A stretch of DNA of 64,000 nt from Treponema sp. OMZ 787 (GCF_024181225.1 NZ_CP051198.1:1116001-1180000), one strand, 5' to 3'. Numbered from the stretch's first letter, positions 44,557 to 54,364 are shown. Numbers and translations: made by a program. Notes: generated by a model from the sequence alone, not told the origin.

Positions 44557-46125
44557 ATGTCGTCAATTTTTAGAAACTTTTTAAGTGGAGAGTCTAAATC
44601 CAATGAGAAAAAAAAGCAGGAAAAAGTTATGCCTACAGCTAAAAAAGTAGAGATTAAGCGTACTGTTATAAATCAAAATATTGATCTTGACCGAGCTATA
44701 ACAGGGACTTATAATTTAAATACTAAAACAAAAACTAATTTACTTAAAATGCCTGAAACAGGATTTGATAAAAATGAAAACGGTGAAAGAATTCTTGCCT
44801 TAATGGATATTTCGAATGAAAACATTATTGATATATGGTTAGATAAAAATGAAAATCCTATTGTTACTTGTCATGGCGGTGCATTTGATGGATACTATGT
44901 TTTGAACAATGATAATTGTTATGGCCCATATCCTGAAAGTATAACTCATCTTACACCGGTCTGGTGTTTTCCGTTTTACTTTAAACTGAGGAAAAAAAAT
45001 TGGGTACTTGTGATGGAAGATGGTAATTGTGAAAGTTTTGATAAAATAGAAAGATTGAATATTCACAACTATGGAGAAAAATTTGCCTGTTCTGTTTTAA
45101 TGAATGATCAATGGTATGTCTATACCGGTAATGAGAAATTTGGTCCTTATGATTCTATTGATTATCTAACCTTTTTTTCCAACGGTTCATTGCTATATGA
45201 AATAGAAGAAAATGGGCTGCATTATTTATACTATGACGATAGCATTTCATCCGGTTATGATTTAATATTGGATATTCATTATACAGATGAAGGCATACTT
45301 GTTTACAGAGCCCAAAAAGATGAATTATGGTATTTATGTTATGGTGATGAAGTCTTAGGGCCTTTTGAAGATGCTCAATTTTCTTATAATTTCGATAATA
45401 CATTGATAGAGAATGGTAGATTGTTTTCATTTAAAAGAAATGATGAATGGTATGTGCATAATCCGTATGAAGATAAAAATGTTGGACCGTTTAATAGAAT
45501 TTTCGATGTGATTGTATCTCCGGATAAGGATTTGTTGATAACTATAGAAGAAGACAGAGAGATGTTTTTATTGCATAATGAAGAAAGTATAGGTCCCTTT
45601 GAATTTGTGATAGTTTGCTCGGAATGGTTTAAAAATACGGGAAACTTACTTTACAGTTATCGTAAGACTAAAAACGCTGGTTATGCTATTTTTGTTGAAA
45701 CTAAAGAGATACCAACATGTGGCTGTATAAGTCAAATGACTGTTTCAAATAATAAAGATAGATTTGTTTATACTATAAAAGAACGTCGTGATAGTGATGC
45801 TTATGTGATTAGCGGAAATGAAAAAATAGGACCTTTTAACTCTATTGATAATATTGAATTTTCATCTGATGACAGTAGCTTAATTATAAAAGCAGTCTCT
45901 GATGGGCGATCTTATATATATTGTAATGACATTGAATATGGTCCTATTGATTATAATATGCATGATGTTGAACTATCTTATAATGGTCAGGCTTTGGCAT
46001 ATAATTTTGAAGAAAATAAACAGATATACTCTCGAATTATCATCGATGGTTATAATTATGCTGGGGCTATTTATAACGGAAAACCATTATATGTAAAAGA
46101 TGGGGAAATACTTTTGAGGGATTAA
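44557..46125 (+). CDS. repeat protein with GPY/GPF motifs, likely beta-propeller
   Basis: 522 aa, no signal peptide. After a charged lead (1-60) come about eight repeats of roughly 45 residues of the form WY-x-EK-x-GPF/Y-D-x-I-x-F-S-x-D: GPYPESI, GPYDSID, GPFEDA, GPFNRI, GPFEFV, GPFNSI, GPIDYN. It ends 'IIDGYNYAGAIYNGKPLYVK'. This suggests WD40/PD40-type blades. A lipoprotein homologue lies at 61374-62576. AAGGAG ribosome site. Confidence 0.75.
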   Translation: MSSIFRNFLSGESKSNEKKKQEKVMPTAKKVEIKRTVINQNIDLDRAITGTYNLNTKTKTNLLKMPETGFDKNENGERILALMDISNENIIDIWLDKNENPIVTCHGGAFDGYYVLNNDNCYGPYPESITHLTPVWCFPFYFKLRKKNWVLVMEDGNCESFDKIERLNIHNYGEKFACSVLMNDQWYVYTGNEKFGPYDSIDYLTFFSNGSLLYEIEENGLHYLYYDDSISSGYDLILDIHYTDEGILVYRAQKDELWYLCYGDEVLGPFEDAQFSYNFDNTLIENGRLFSFKRNDEWYVHNPYEDKNVGPFNRIFDVIVSPDKDLLITIEEDREMFLLHNEESIGPFEFVIVCSEWFKNTGNLLYSYRKTKNAGYAIFVETKEIPTCGCISQMTVSNNKDRFVYTIKERRDSDAYVISGNEKIGPFNSIDNIEFSSDDSSLIIKAVSDGRSYIYCNDIEYGPIDYNMHDVELSYNGQALAYNFEENKQIYSRIIIDGYNYAGAIYNGKPLYVKDGEILLRD

Positions 46126-46151
46126 ATAAATATCACTCTAAGGAGAGACTT

Positions 46152-46481
46152 ATGATCTCAATATTCTCTAATTGGAAAATTATTACTTTTATAGTTTTAA
46201 TTATTTTTTCACTGCTTTTTTTTGTTATTTTTAAAGTGTTATCAAAGATTTTAATCGATGCTTCTATGCAAATAGACTGGGGTAGAAAAATGTTGGCTAA
46301 GGTAGATAATCCTTTAATACGGCTTGTAGAAGGGAAAAATATAAATATCGGAGCTAATTTATTACATACGGGAGAAAGACTATACAATATGGGAAAAATA
46401 TTTCAAAAAATACTTTTAGCTTTGAGTATAGTTTTCTTGCTTGGAAGTATCTTTTTCTTGATTCTATTTTTTATTTCCTAG
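46152..46481 (+). CDS. two-span membrane protein, last gene of the operon
   Basis: 109 aa. Spans at about 9-33 and 88-108 with a loop of some 50 residues between them. AAGGAG before the ATG. Same gene order (propeller then small membrane protein) as at 61374-62870, although the membrane proteins are not obviously alike in sequence. Confidence 0.7.
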   Translation: MISIFSNWKIITFIVLIIFSLLFFVIFKVLSKILIDASMQIDWGRKMLAKVDNPLIRLVEGKNINIGANLLHTGERLYNMGKIFQKILLALSIVFLLGSIFFLILFFIS

Positions 46482-46607
46482 TGCGTTGTAATTGTTTTTT
46501 GGCTGATTTCTTACTCTTGACTCAAAATATAAAGTTATGATACCATAATGCCCATCAATAGAGTAGTAAAACTTAACCCCCAACAGCCTCAACAAAAGGA
46601 GCAAAAC

Positions 46608-46799
46608 ATGAACCTGACAAATAATGTTCGTCCCCCGATGATGGGGGAAACGGTGTGGTTTTATTGCAAAAAGTGCGGACACCGTTTTATGGAAAAAACA
46701 AAGAAAGGTCTCATTCCTATGCTTGCTTCAAGTGCAACAACCAAGTGTCCGAAGTGCGGAGGAACTGCAAAATACGACAATATGATGGTGGTTTATTGA
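46608..46799 (+). CDS. small zinc-ribbon protein, 63 aa
   Basis: Two CxxC pairs (YCKKCGHRF and KCPKCGGTA) form a zinc ribbon. Start chosen at ATG 46608 because AAGGAG lies six bases before it; an earlier ATG at 46548 has none. Family not known beyond the ribbon. Confidence 0.65.
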   Translation: MNLTNNVRPPMMGETVWFYCKKCGHRFMEKTKKGLIPMLASSATTKCPKCGGTAKYDNMMVVY

Positions 46800-46844
46800 T
46801 TCATTTTTTAGTTTGTGAATTTGAATAATTAGGAAACATAGGAA

Positions 46845-47300
46845 ATGAATAAGAATTTAAAAGAAAAATTCTCTCTTGGCGATATTCTCTTTGTGGATCG
46901 AGGACTTTATCAGCATTACGGTATTTATGCAGGTAATGGCAGGGTTATTCACTATGCAGACAAACTCGGAGATTTCGGAAACGATATCTGCATTCAAGAG
47001 GTGAGCTTGGAAACCTTTGCAAAGGGTGCTGAAATAAAGATATGCAATCTGCCTTCTTCGGTCAAACAATATACCGGAGAGGAAACCGTAGAAAGGGCTC
47101 GGTCCAGACTGGGGGAAGAAGAGTACAATCTGATTTTTAATAATTGCGAGCACTTTGCCGTTTGGTGTAAAACAGGTATTTCCGATTCCTCGCAGGTAAA
47201 CAAGGTCTTAAAAGGAGCTGCCTATGTTGCAGCAGGGCTTACTCTTGCCGCAGCAATTTACGGAATATTAAAAAATATAGAAACGGATAGCAATGATTAA
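46845..47300 (+). CDS. LRAT-domain (NlpC/P60-fold) protein
   Basis: 151 aa. The His of YQHYGIYAGNGRVIHYADK and the Cys motif NNCEHFAVW are the catalytic signature of LRAT-type acyltransferase/peptidase folds. The C-terminus (AAYVAAGLTLAAAIYGIL) is a hydrophobic tail anchor. In bacteria such proteins may act on lipids or peptides; the substrate is not known. It stands in a run of small genes after the propeller operon. Confidence 0.82.
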   Translation: MNKNLKEKFSLGDILFVDRGLYQHYGIYAGNGRVIHYADKLGDFGNDICIQEVSLETFAKGAEIKICNLPSSVKQYTGEETVERARSRLGEEEYNLIFNNCEHFAVWCKTGISDSSQVNKVLKGAAYVAAGLTLAAAIYGILKNIETDSND

Positions 47301-47393
47301 TTTTTGAATTTTCTCTATGATTTTAACATACTATTGACTATGTTTCTAAAATTGAGTAAATTCTATTTTGTACCTTAATTTAAGGATTAGTGT

Positions 47394-47606
47394 ATGAGTA
47401 TAAAAACTGATATTATTTCTCCTAATGACCCTCTTTTGAGGGATTTTTTTATCAGGTTTAAGTGTGAGTCCTGCGGAATAATTATAGAAAATAAAGACAG
47501 TGCGGACTTATACAAAGCCGCAAAGTTGCCTTCTTGTCCGGAGTGTGGAGGTAAACTAAAAAAGATAAAAGAAAACATATCTGCCGATCTGAGGAAAAGA
47601 TATTAG
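47394..47606 (+). CDS. small zinc-ribbon protein, 70 aa
   Basis: CESCG and CPECGGKLKKI are two CxxC pairs spaced 29 residues apart. AAGG before the ATG. Cytoplasmic; may bind nucleic acid or a partner. Not recognised further. Confidence 0.65.
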   Translation: MSIKTDIISPNDPLLRDFFIRFKCESCGIIIENKDSADLYKAAKLPSCPECGGKLKKIKENISADLRKRY

Positions 47607-47706
47607 ATGAATATATTTTGTAACTAAATATTAGAATATGTCTTTAATATAGAGCATTTATCATGCTGAAAATTATAACAATAAAATAAAGTCAGGAGAT
47701 ATTTTT

Positions 47707-47937
47707 ATGAAATGCAAATATTGCGGAAAAGATGTTAGGCCTGTAGGCCCTAATTTGGAAAGTGACGATAACGGATATATGTGCCCTGCAAGTGTGACAA
47801 AAAAACATGTTATCACACCTGACGGTTCACATTGTATTCATTGCGGCCGTGAGACCAAAACTTTGGGAGACAGGGTTGTAACCAGCTACGGTATACGCTG
47901 TTCGGCATCTCCTTCAGGAAGTCACGCCTTACAGTAA
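47707..47937 (+). CDS. small Cys/His zinc protein, 76 aa
   Basis: CKYCGKDV (CxxC), one Cys at MCPAS, then HCIHCGRET and a final Cys; two possible zinc sites. AGGAG seven bases before the ATG. Not recognised further. Confidence 0.6.
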   Translation: MKCKYCGKDVRPVGPNLESDDNGYMCPASVTKKHVITPDGSHCIHCGRETKTLGDRVVTSYGIRCSASPSGSHALQ

Positions 47938-47947
47938 ATTAAAAATC

Positions 47948-47991
47948 AGGGCTTAGCGTTTTGATTAAAACCGTTAGGCCTTTAATTTTTT
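47948..47991 (+). terminator. terminator after the zinc-protein genes
   Basis: AGG-CTTAGCG (one G bulged) pairs with CGTTAGGCCT (two G-T pairs), then TTTAATTTTTTATT. It runs into the end of the convergent truB gene. Confidence 0.55.
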
Positions 47992-49052
47992 ATTACTGTT
48001 TCATATTTCAGATAGTTTTTATTTATTCCTATAATACCGATCCATAAATTATCGCAAAAAACGCATATTTTTTTATTCCATAAGGATAGATGTTTGATAT
48101 TTTCTAAAACTTCATCGGCATTTAAAAACCAATTGAATTTCATTTTTTTTCCGTTATAAAAATCGTTTAGATAGCTTCTATTCAAAAAGATTTGAAGTAA
48201 CCGCAGCTTTTCTGCCGTTTTAGGAGAGAAGGTAATCGCCTTTGCCGCTATTTCCGAAAGCTCAATTTCTTTCGGTTTGTAGAAAACCGTCTTATCTGCC
48301 GGCCTTGCATAATCCGGTTTGTAACAAGCCTCATGAGGTGATTCCGAAAAATCACCCAATAGAGAAAAACCGGCGGCATCTTCAAGTTTAAAGTTTCCCA
48401 CAGCTGTTCTCCGCAAGGCCGAGACATAGGCACAGGAGTGAGCTTTTTTTGCTATATCTCTTACAAGGGAGCGGATATAGGTTCCCTTTGAACATTCTAC
48501 ACTTATGTGTGCATACTTGATTTTTGTATCAGTGTTTATGTTTAAAAAATTCCTTTCTGTAAATTCCAAACCGCCATCGGTAATTATTCTTTTAAGATTG
48601 AGTTTATAAATTTCTATTTCCCGTTCTGCAATTTCTATCTTTTCTCCGCTGCGTATCCTGTCGGAAGCCCTCTTTCCGTTTATTTTTATTGCAGAAAATT
48701 CGGGCGGCCTTTGGAGTATTTTGCCTAAAAAAGAGGGGATTGCTTCCGTTAAATTTTTATAAGAGGGAAGGGGGGCTTTCAACACCGGCTCGCCCTCAGG
48801 ATCGAGGGTATCCGTTTCTGTTCCGAATTCCATCCATGCTTCGTAAGTTTTCTTTTCGGCTGAAATTATATCGGCAAGTCGGGTTAAGTGCCCTGTAAGA
48901 AGAACCAGAAGACCGTCGGCAAAAAGATCCAAGGTTCCGGTATGGCCTACCTTCTTTGTCGAAAGGGCTTTTTTTACAGCCGACATTGAGGCAAAGCTGG
49001 TAAGTCCCGCTTGCTTTGCAAACGGGACTATTAGGTTTTTATTTTGTTCCAT
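47982..49052 (-). CDS. truB: tRNA pseudouridine-55 synthase
   Basis: Makes pseudouridine 55 in the T loop of tRNAs. Motifs: 'KKVGHTGTLDLFADGLLVLL' with the catalytic Asp in GTLD, 'RPPEFSAIKINGKRASDRIR' and 'VECSKGTYIRSLVRDIAKK'. 356 aa, longer than the usual 300; the extra C-terminal part (about 270-356) is treponema-like and not the PUA domain of E. coli in any clear way. Two bases after rbfA; no Shine-Dalgarno seen. Last gene of the rimP operon. Confidence 0.93.
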   Translation of the reverse strand: MEQNKNLIVPFAKQAGLTSFASMSAVKKALSTKKVGHTGTLDLFADGLLVLLTGHLTRLADIISAEKKTYEAWMEFGTETDTLDPEGEPVLKAPLPSYKNLTEAIPSFLGKILQRPPEFSAIKINGKRASDRIRSGEKIEIAEREIEIYKLNLKRIITDGGLEFTERNFLNINTDTKIKYAHISVECSKGTYIRSLVRDIAKKAHSCAYVSALRRTAVGNFKLEDAAGFSLLGDFSESPHEACYKPDYARPADKTVFYKPKEIELSEIAAKAITFSPKTAEKLRLLQIFLNRSYLNDFYNGKKMKFNWFLNADEVLENIKHLSLWNKKICVFCDNLWIGIIGINKNYLKYETVIKN

Positions 49053-49054
49053 TT

Positions 49055-49429
49055 TTAAGATAGGTCTTCATCAGGCTCGGTAAAGTACTCAAGGTTTTCA
49101 AGTTTATTTACCATGTCGATGCCTTCCTTTATACTTTTATCGAATATAAAGCTGAGTTCGGGGCACTGCCTTATGTGAAGCTTTTTTGCAAGGCTTGTTC
49201 TTATAAAGCCCGATGCATTTTCCAAGCCGCGGACTCCCTGCTTCGTCTTATGCTCATCTAAAAAGCTTGAAACATAGACCTTAGCATAGGCAAGATCGCC
49301 TGAAACAATTACCCTGTTTACCGAAAGAAGAGAAGAAACTCGCGGGTCTTTTATTTTACCCGAACAGATAAGGCTCGAAATTTCTTCCCTTATCTGCTCA
49401 CCCAATCTTGCAAGTCTAAACTCACTCAT
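49055..49429 (-). CDS. rbfA: ribosome-binding factor A
   Basis: 124 aa; 30S maturation factor. Family patterns: 'RLGEQIREEISSLICSGKIK', 'DPRVSSLLSVNRVIVSGDLA', 'KLHIRQCPELSFIFDKSIKE'. It overlaps the end of infB by 8 bases. Confidence 0.92.
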   Translation of the reverse strand: MSEFRLARLGEQIREEISSLICSGKIKDPRVSSLLSVNRVIVSGDLAYAKVYVSSFLDEHKTKQGVRGLENASGFIRTSLAKKLHIRQCPELSFIFDKSIKEGIDMVNKLENLEYFTEPDEDLS

Positions 49430-52124
49430 TTGTTTCAGTTCCTTCTTCTTTGATTTCGGGAGCCTTGTATTTTTCGCTGTCGCTCAATTTTCTGGCAACC
49501 TGAATCATCTCGATAATTTCTAACTGGTCATCGACCTGTATATCGTTAAAGTCTTCGATACCGATACCGCATTCAAAGCCTGCTGCAACTTCTTTTGCAT
49601 CGTCTTTGAATCTCTTCAATGAAGAAAGTTTTCCGGAGTGAACGACTATGCCGTCTCGGATAACGTGTACTGCACAGTTTCTCTTTACTACACCTTCAAG
49701 AACATAACAGCCTGCAATCTTTCCGATTTTGGGAACCTTAAAGGTATTTCGAACTTCAACCATACCGATAACCTGTTCTTTAATATCGGGCGAAAGCATT
49801 CCTTCCATGGCCATCTGAATTTCTTCAACAGCCTTGTAAATAACGGTGTATTTTCTTATGTCAACCTTTTCCTGATCGGCCAAAAGTTTGGCCTGAGGAG
49901 TGGGGCGTACGTTAAAGCCTATAATAAGAGCGTTCGAGTCCGCGGCTGCAAGCATAACATCGGAGTCATTGATAGCACCTGCCGAAGCGTGTATTACATT
50001 GAGCCTTATTTCTGGCGTGGAAAGTTTTTCCAAGGATTGCTTTAAGGCTTCTACCGAACCTTGAACGTCTCCCTTGATGATAACCTTGAGCTCCAATATT
50101 TCGCCGTCATGGATGGTTTCATAGAGGTTATCGAGGGTAACCTTCTTAACATTCCTTGAATCTTCAAAGCGTTTGAGTTCCTGCCTCTTATCCGAAATCT
50201 GGCGGGCAATGCGTTCCGAATCGGTAACTTGGAAGGGGTCGCCTGCATTGGGCATACCCTCAAGACCGAGAATTTCTACGGGCATACTGGGGGTCGCTTC
50301 GTCGATTTTTTCTCCCCTGTCATTGAAGATGGCTCTTACACGGCCCGAATAAATACCTGCAACATAAGGATCTCCCGTCCTCAAGGTTCCGCGCTGAACG
50401 ATAATTGTCGCAACAACACCTCTTCCGTGGTCAATGCGGGATTCTATAACCTTTCCTTCCGCATTGCATGTATAATTGGCCTTAAGCTCAAGCACCTCGG
50501 CTTGAAGTAGGATTGTATCAAGGAGGTTGTCCAATCCCAATTTTTTTAGAGCCGAGATTTCGACAAACATGGTGTCGCCGCCCCATTCTTCGGGCATGAG
50601 TCCTAATTCGGAAAGGCGGGTCTTAACCTTGTCTACATTTGCCTCAGGCTTATCGACCTTGTTTACTGCAACTATTATGGGAACCTTTGCATCGCGTGCA
50701 TGGTTGATGGCTTCGATTGTTTGGGGCATAACGCCGTCATCGGCAGCAACTACCAAAACAACTATATCGGTAATTTCCGCTCCTCGTGCACGCATCATGG
50801 TAAAGGCTTCGTGGCCGGGAGTATCGAGGAAGGTAATTTTTCCTCCGTGGGTGTTTACCGTATAGGCACCTATGTGCTGTGTAATGCCTCCGAACTCTCC
50901 CGCTATAACATTGGAGCTTCGGATTGCGTCAAGGGTCTTGGTCTTACCGTGGTCAACGTGTCCCATTATGGTTACAACGGGCGGCCGCGGATTAAGATCC
51001 GATAAATCGTCTTCCTTGCTTTCGATGACCGTTTCATCATAGAGGCTTACAATCTTGACATCGCATTCATATTCCGATGCAAGAATGGTGGCCGTGTCGG
51101 CATCGATGGACTGATTCATGGTAACCATCATTCCCATGCCCATGAGTTTTCCGATAAGCTCAGAAGCCTTTAAGTTCATCTTTTTGGCCAATTCTGAAAC
51201 GGAAATCGATTCCATTATCTCGATCTGTTTAGGAATATTGTGAATTTTTTCCTTTTGCTTTTTCTTTTGATTTAAGAGGCGCTCTTCAAAAAATTCGTCT
51301 TCCTTGTTTTTTTTGTTATATATTTCTTTTTTGGCCTTGTGGGCTTTTTTATTTGTTTGAGCCTTGTTTTTTTCGACAGGAATCGGTGCGGGAGCTGCTC
51401 CGGGCCTTGAGCCGCCGAAGCCGGGCTTGTTTTGGGGTCTGTCTCCCGGTCTGCCCTGCTGTCCGCCTTGGCCTGTTCTAAAGCCCTGCTTTTTTCCGTC
51501 CGAGTAGGCACGGGCTTGGGCTCCTGAAAAATTGCTTTCCCTTCTGCGCCCTTGGCCTGTCTGTCCTTGACCTCCGGGTCTTTGAGGCCGGTTACCTCCC
51601 TGACCGCGGTTATTTCTTCGGCCCGAATCGGCCAAATTACCGGCCTTTACATTGGGTCTCTTGCTTGTAAAATCTATCGATTCTATCGAGGAAGCTGCCG
51701 GCTTTTTTCTTTCAGGCTGTTTTTCTTCCTTTTTTGAAGCATCCGGTTTTACCGAATCAGAAATTCGCTTTTCATTTTGTGCGGAAGACTGCTCGCTCCT
51801 CTTATCTTCAGTACGAGGTGCCGGCTTTTTTGTTTCTTCAACCCTTTCACCGGTCTTTCTTTCTCTTACAGCGGTTTCTGCAGGTTTTGAGTTTTGCGGC
51901 TGAGCTTTTTTAACGGAAATAATCGGTTTTCCGGAAGTTTTTCCGCCGGAGGATTCGTCCGAAGAAGATTCGGGCTTCTTTGATTTTCCTGCCGCATTTT
52001 TTGAAACTTTGACAACGACTTTCTTTTTAGCGTCAGTTTTGCCGGATTCAGGTTTAGAATCTGCAGCTTTACTGCTTTTTTTGTTGAGAATTACATCAGG
52101 TTTATTTGTATTTTCTATATCCAT
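49422..52124 (-). CDS. infB: translation initiation factor IF-2
   Basis: 900 aa. A long basic, Gly/Gln/Arg-rich N-terminus (about 1-300), the IF2_N motif ([20 protein letters not shown]), then G domain: [28 protein letters not shown]-terminal IF2 domains II-IV. Start at ATG 52124: AGGAG is four bases upstream; seven bases after nusA. Delivers initiator tRNA to the ribosome. Confidence 0.95.
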   Translation of the reverse strand: MDIENTNKPDVILNKKSSKAADSKPESGKTDAKKKVVVKVSKNAAGKSKKPESSSDESSGGKTSGKPIISVKKAQPQNSKPAETAVRERKTGERVEETKKPAPRTEDKRSEQSSAQNEKRISDSVKPDASKKEEKQPERKKPAASSIESIDFTSKRPNVKAGNLADSGRRNNRGQGGNRPQRPGGQGQTGQGRRRESNFSGAQARAYSDGKKQGFRTGQGGQQGRPGDRPQNKPGFGGSRPGAAPAPIPVEKNKAQTNKKAHKAKKEIYNKKNKEDEFFEERLLNQKKKQKEKIHNIPKQIEIMESISVSELAKKMNLKASELIGKLMGMGMMVTMNQSIDADTATILASEYECDVKIVSLYDETVIESKEDDLSDLNPRPPVVTIMGHVDHGKTKTLDAIRSSNVIAGEFGGITQHIGAYTVNTHGGKITFLDTPGHEAFTMMRARGAEITDIVVLVVAADDGVMPQTIEAINHARDAKVPIIVAVNKVDKPEANVDKVKTRLSELGLMPEEWGGDTMFVEISALKKLGLDNLLDTILLQAEVLELKANYTCNAEGKVIESRIDHGRGVVATIIVQRGTLRTGDPYVAGIYSGRVRAIFNDRGEKIDEATPSMPVEILGLEGMPNAGDPFQVTDSERIARQISDKRQELKRFEDSRNVKKVTLDNLYETIHDGEILELKVIIKGDVQGSVEALKQSLEKLSTPEIRLNVIHASAGAINDSDVMLAAADSNALIIGFNVRPTPQAKLLADQEKVDIRKYTVIYKAVEEIQMAMEGMLSPDIKEQVIGMVEVRNTFKVPKIGKIAGCYVLEGVVKRNCAVHVIRDGIVVHSGKLSSLKRFKDDAKEVAAGFECGIGIEDFNDIQVDDQLEIIEMIQVARKLSDSEKYKAPEIKEEGTETNE

Positions 52125-52131
52125 ATTACTC

Positions 52132-53613
52132 CTACTCTTCGTCCTCATATTCGAAAGCAAGATCTACTCCGCAATTGGGGCATTTTGTCATATCTATTGT
52201 TATTTTGTGACCGCATTCAGGGCATTCAAATTCTTCAACCTCATCATCAGAAACAGGTTCGCTTTCTTCTTCATCGTCTTCTACAACTTCAACGGCATTA
52301 GCTATAATGTCAAGAAGAGTATCTGCCATCTCGGCGGTAAGACCTTCCAAGGCTCTGATTTCGTTATCTTCCATATTTATCAAATCTTGTATGTCTTCAA
52401 TTCCGTTATTTTTTAATACTGCCAGAATGTCTTGGGTAATTCCGGGGAGCTCGGAAACATTGGAAATTTCCTCATACTCTTCCTCTTCATCCCTAACATC
52501 ATATTTGGCGTCATCTTTAAATAAGTTTTCAACAGCCTTTCTGGCATCTGTGTAAATCGGCATTTCTTTAAACTGCTCTTCTGTTTTTACATCGATATTC
52601 CAGTCGACAAGGCGGTTTGCCAAGCGGACATTTAAACCTTGCTTTCCGATTGCTAATGATAATTGGGAGTCTGATACTATTGCAAGGGCAAGTCTCTTTT
52701 CTGCATCCAAGATCATAACATCCATGACCTCGGCAGGAGAAAGGGCACTTTTGATATAGGCCTTCGGATCTTCGGAGTAGGGCAGAACATCTATCTTTTC
52801 ATCATCCAGTTCTGCAATAACTGCCTGAATTCGTGCTCCCTTCGCTCCAACGCAGGCTCCTACAGGATCTACATCATCCCTGTCTGTTGAAACCGAAATC
52901 TTTGTCCTGTAACCGGGTTCTCTTACGATATTATGAATTTTTACTATTCCGCTTTCAATTTCGGGAACTTCAAGCTCTAAGATCTGTCTTACAAATTCCG
53001 CATCTGTTCTTGAAAGGATGAGCTGAACCACATTTGACTGACGGTGTTTTTTTACTTCCCTAACCAAGGCCTTAATTCTTGACTCTTCTCCTGCGGCTGC
53101 ATTCCTTCCGAAGTGATCCCGCGGAGACTGATATTTTTTAGGCAGTAAGCCTTCGACCTTTCCCAAATCTACATAAATATTTCCGTTGCGTTCCCGGTGA
53201 TAATAGCCGATTATGATTTCGCCCACCTTTGTGCTGTATTCGGCATAAAGAGAGTCTTTTTGCATTTCTCTTATACACTGAATGGCTCTTTGCATTCCGA
53301 CTCTTACGGAGTTAATGCCGAGACTTTTAGGATCGATTTCAACCAAAAGCTCATCGCCGGCCTCGCAAGCGGGGGCAAGTTTTTGAGCTTCTTCCAAACT
53401 TATATCAAAAACATGGCTTTTTGCATTTTCCGTTATTATTTTTTTTGAGTATATTTTTCCTGTTTCTTCATTAAACACGGCATTTGCATCTGTTCCGAAT
53501 TGTTTTTTATAAGCCGCTTTTAAAGCCTGCTCTACAATGTGCAAAACAAAATCGTCATCAATCCCTTTTTCTTGTGCAAATTCCCGAATCGCTTCGATTA
53601 TTCCTTCAGACAT
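52132..53613 (-). CDS. nusA: transcription elongation/termination factor NusA with zinc-ribbon tail
   Basis: 493 aa. N-terminal RNA polymerase-binding part, S1 domain ('EIIIGYYHRERNGNIYVDLG'), KH domains ('VDPVGACVGAKGARIQAVIA', 'LAIGKQGLNVRLANRLVDW'), helix-hairpin-helix repeat ('LPGITQDILAVLKNNGIEDI'), and an unusual C-terminal zinc ribbon with two CxxC pairs (FECPECGHKI and KCPNCGVDL). Start ATG 53613, with AAGGAG ten bases upstream. Confidence 0.94.
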   Translation of the reverse strand: MSEGIIEAIREFAQEKGIDDDFVLHIVEQALKAAYKKQFGTDANAVFNEETGKIYSKKIITENAKSHVFDISLEEAQKLAPACEAGDELLVEIDPKSLGINSVRVGMQRAIQCIREMQKDSLYAEYSTKVGEIIIGYYHRERNGNIYVDLGKVEGLLPKKYQSPRDHFGRNAAAGEESRIKALVREVKKHRQSNVVQLILSRTDAEFVRQILELEVPEIESGIVKIHNIVREPGYRTKISVSTDRDDVDPVGACVGAKGARIQAVIAELDDEKIDVLPYSEDPKAYIKSALSPAEVMDVMILDAEKRLALAIVSDSQLSLAIGKQGLNVRLANRLVDWNIDVKTEEQFKEMPIYTDARKAVENLFKDDAKYDVRDEEEEYEEISNVSELPGITQDILAVLKNNGIEDIQDLINMEDNEIRALEGLTAEMADTLLDIIANAVEVVEDDEEESEPVSDDEVEEFECPECGHKITIDMTKCPNCGVDLAFEYEDEE

Positions 53614-53648
53614 TTCATTCAATCTCCTTAACAAAGCTAAAATTATTC

Positions 53649-54095
53649 TTAAAGATTACATCTGGCTTTTTTTATATCCTGATACGGAATGCGAATGTCT
53701 TGATTATCAGAATTTAAAATAATGCCTTCGGAATTTACTTCTTTTATAATTCCGTGCCGCCAATCAGTAATACTATTATCCCAAATTTGGGCTTCTTCGC
53801 CTACAAAGGCATAAAACTCAACCGCCCGCTTTACAAGCCGGTTTATTCCCGGAGAGCTGACTTCCATTGTTACGTCTTGCGAGCCTATGAGGGCTTCAAT
53901 ACGGGGTTGAAGGCTCCTGTGTACGGAGGTACAGTCTTTGATACCGACCCCTTTTTCGGATTTTATTACCGCCTTAACCTGCCAAACATCTTTTTTGTGA
54001 AGAACATTCAGATCAACCAGTTTAAAGCCGAGTCCTTCAACAAGAGGTTCACATTCGGTAAAGTACGGAATATCTTTTTTTTGAATAAATTCCAC
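53649..54095 (-). CDS. rimP: ribosome maturation factor RimP
   Basis: 148 aa; 30S subunit maturation. Patterns: 'FKLVDLNVLHKKDVWQVKAV', 'GIKDCTSVHRSLQPRIEALI', 'TMEVSSPGINRLVKR'. GTG start with GGAGG five bases before. First gene of the rimP-nusA-infB-rbfA-truB operon. Confidence 0.92.
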   Translation of the reverse strand: MEFIQKKDIPYFTECEPLVEGLGFKLVDLNVLHKKDVWQVKAVIKSEKGVGIKDCTSVHRSLQPRIEALIGSQDVTMEVSSPGINRLVKRAVEFYAFVGEEAQIWDNSITDWRHGIIKEVNSEGIILNSDNQDIRIPYQDIKKARCNL

Positions 54096-54127
54096 TTCAA
54101 CCTCCTCTCAACATAGCCTTTGCATAC

Positions 54128-54153
54128 AAAAAAGGAGCCGTTTGAACGACTCC
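54128..54153 (-). terminator. attenuator hairpin in the rimP leader
   Basis: Minus strand: GGAG-T-CGTT-CA-AACG-G-CTCC (54153-54134), then six Ts. It lies about 30 bases before the rimP start and downstream of the promoter below, so it is a candidate attenuator for the operon. Confidence 0.65.
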
Positions 54154-54186
54154 GAATACATAAGGATAATATATGTTCTAAAATTA

Positions 54187-54215
54187 ATAGTACCACAAAA
54201 TTGAAATATATTCAA
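54187..54215 (-). promoter_or_regulatory. promoter of the rimP operon
   Basis: Minus strand: TTGAAT (54215-54210), 17-base spacer, TACTAT (54192-54187). The predicted leader is about 85 bases and holds the attenuator hairpin. Confidence 0.45.
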
Positions 54216-54298
54216 TACATATATATAGAAAAATATTAAGTTTTTTTGTTTTTTAGATTGAAAATATTAAAAAAAAACCTTTTTTTGCCTTAATACTA

Positions 54299-54327
54299 TT
54301 GACAGTTATGCAAAATAGCTTTATAAG
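54299..54327 (+). promoter_or_regulatory. promoter of the decarboxylase gene
   Basis: TTGACA (54299-54304), 17-base spacer, TATAAG (54322-54327). The leader ends in GGGAGG eight bases before the ATG. Confidence 0.7.
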
Positions 54328-54364
54328 GTAATCTATTATTACTATTTTTTGGGAGGTCGGCCTA

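Noticed and set aside
50527-50865. 112-codon plus-strand frame over infB
   Set aside because: Complement of the conserved G domain of IF-2; no independent evidence.
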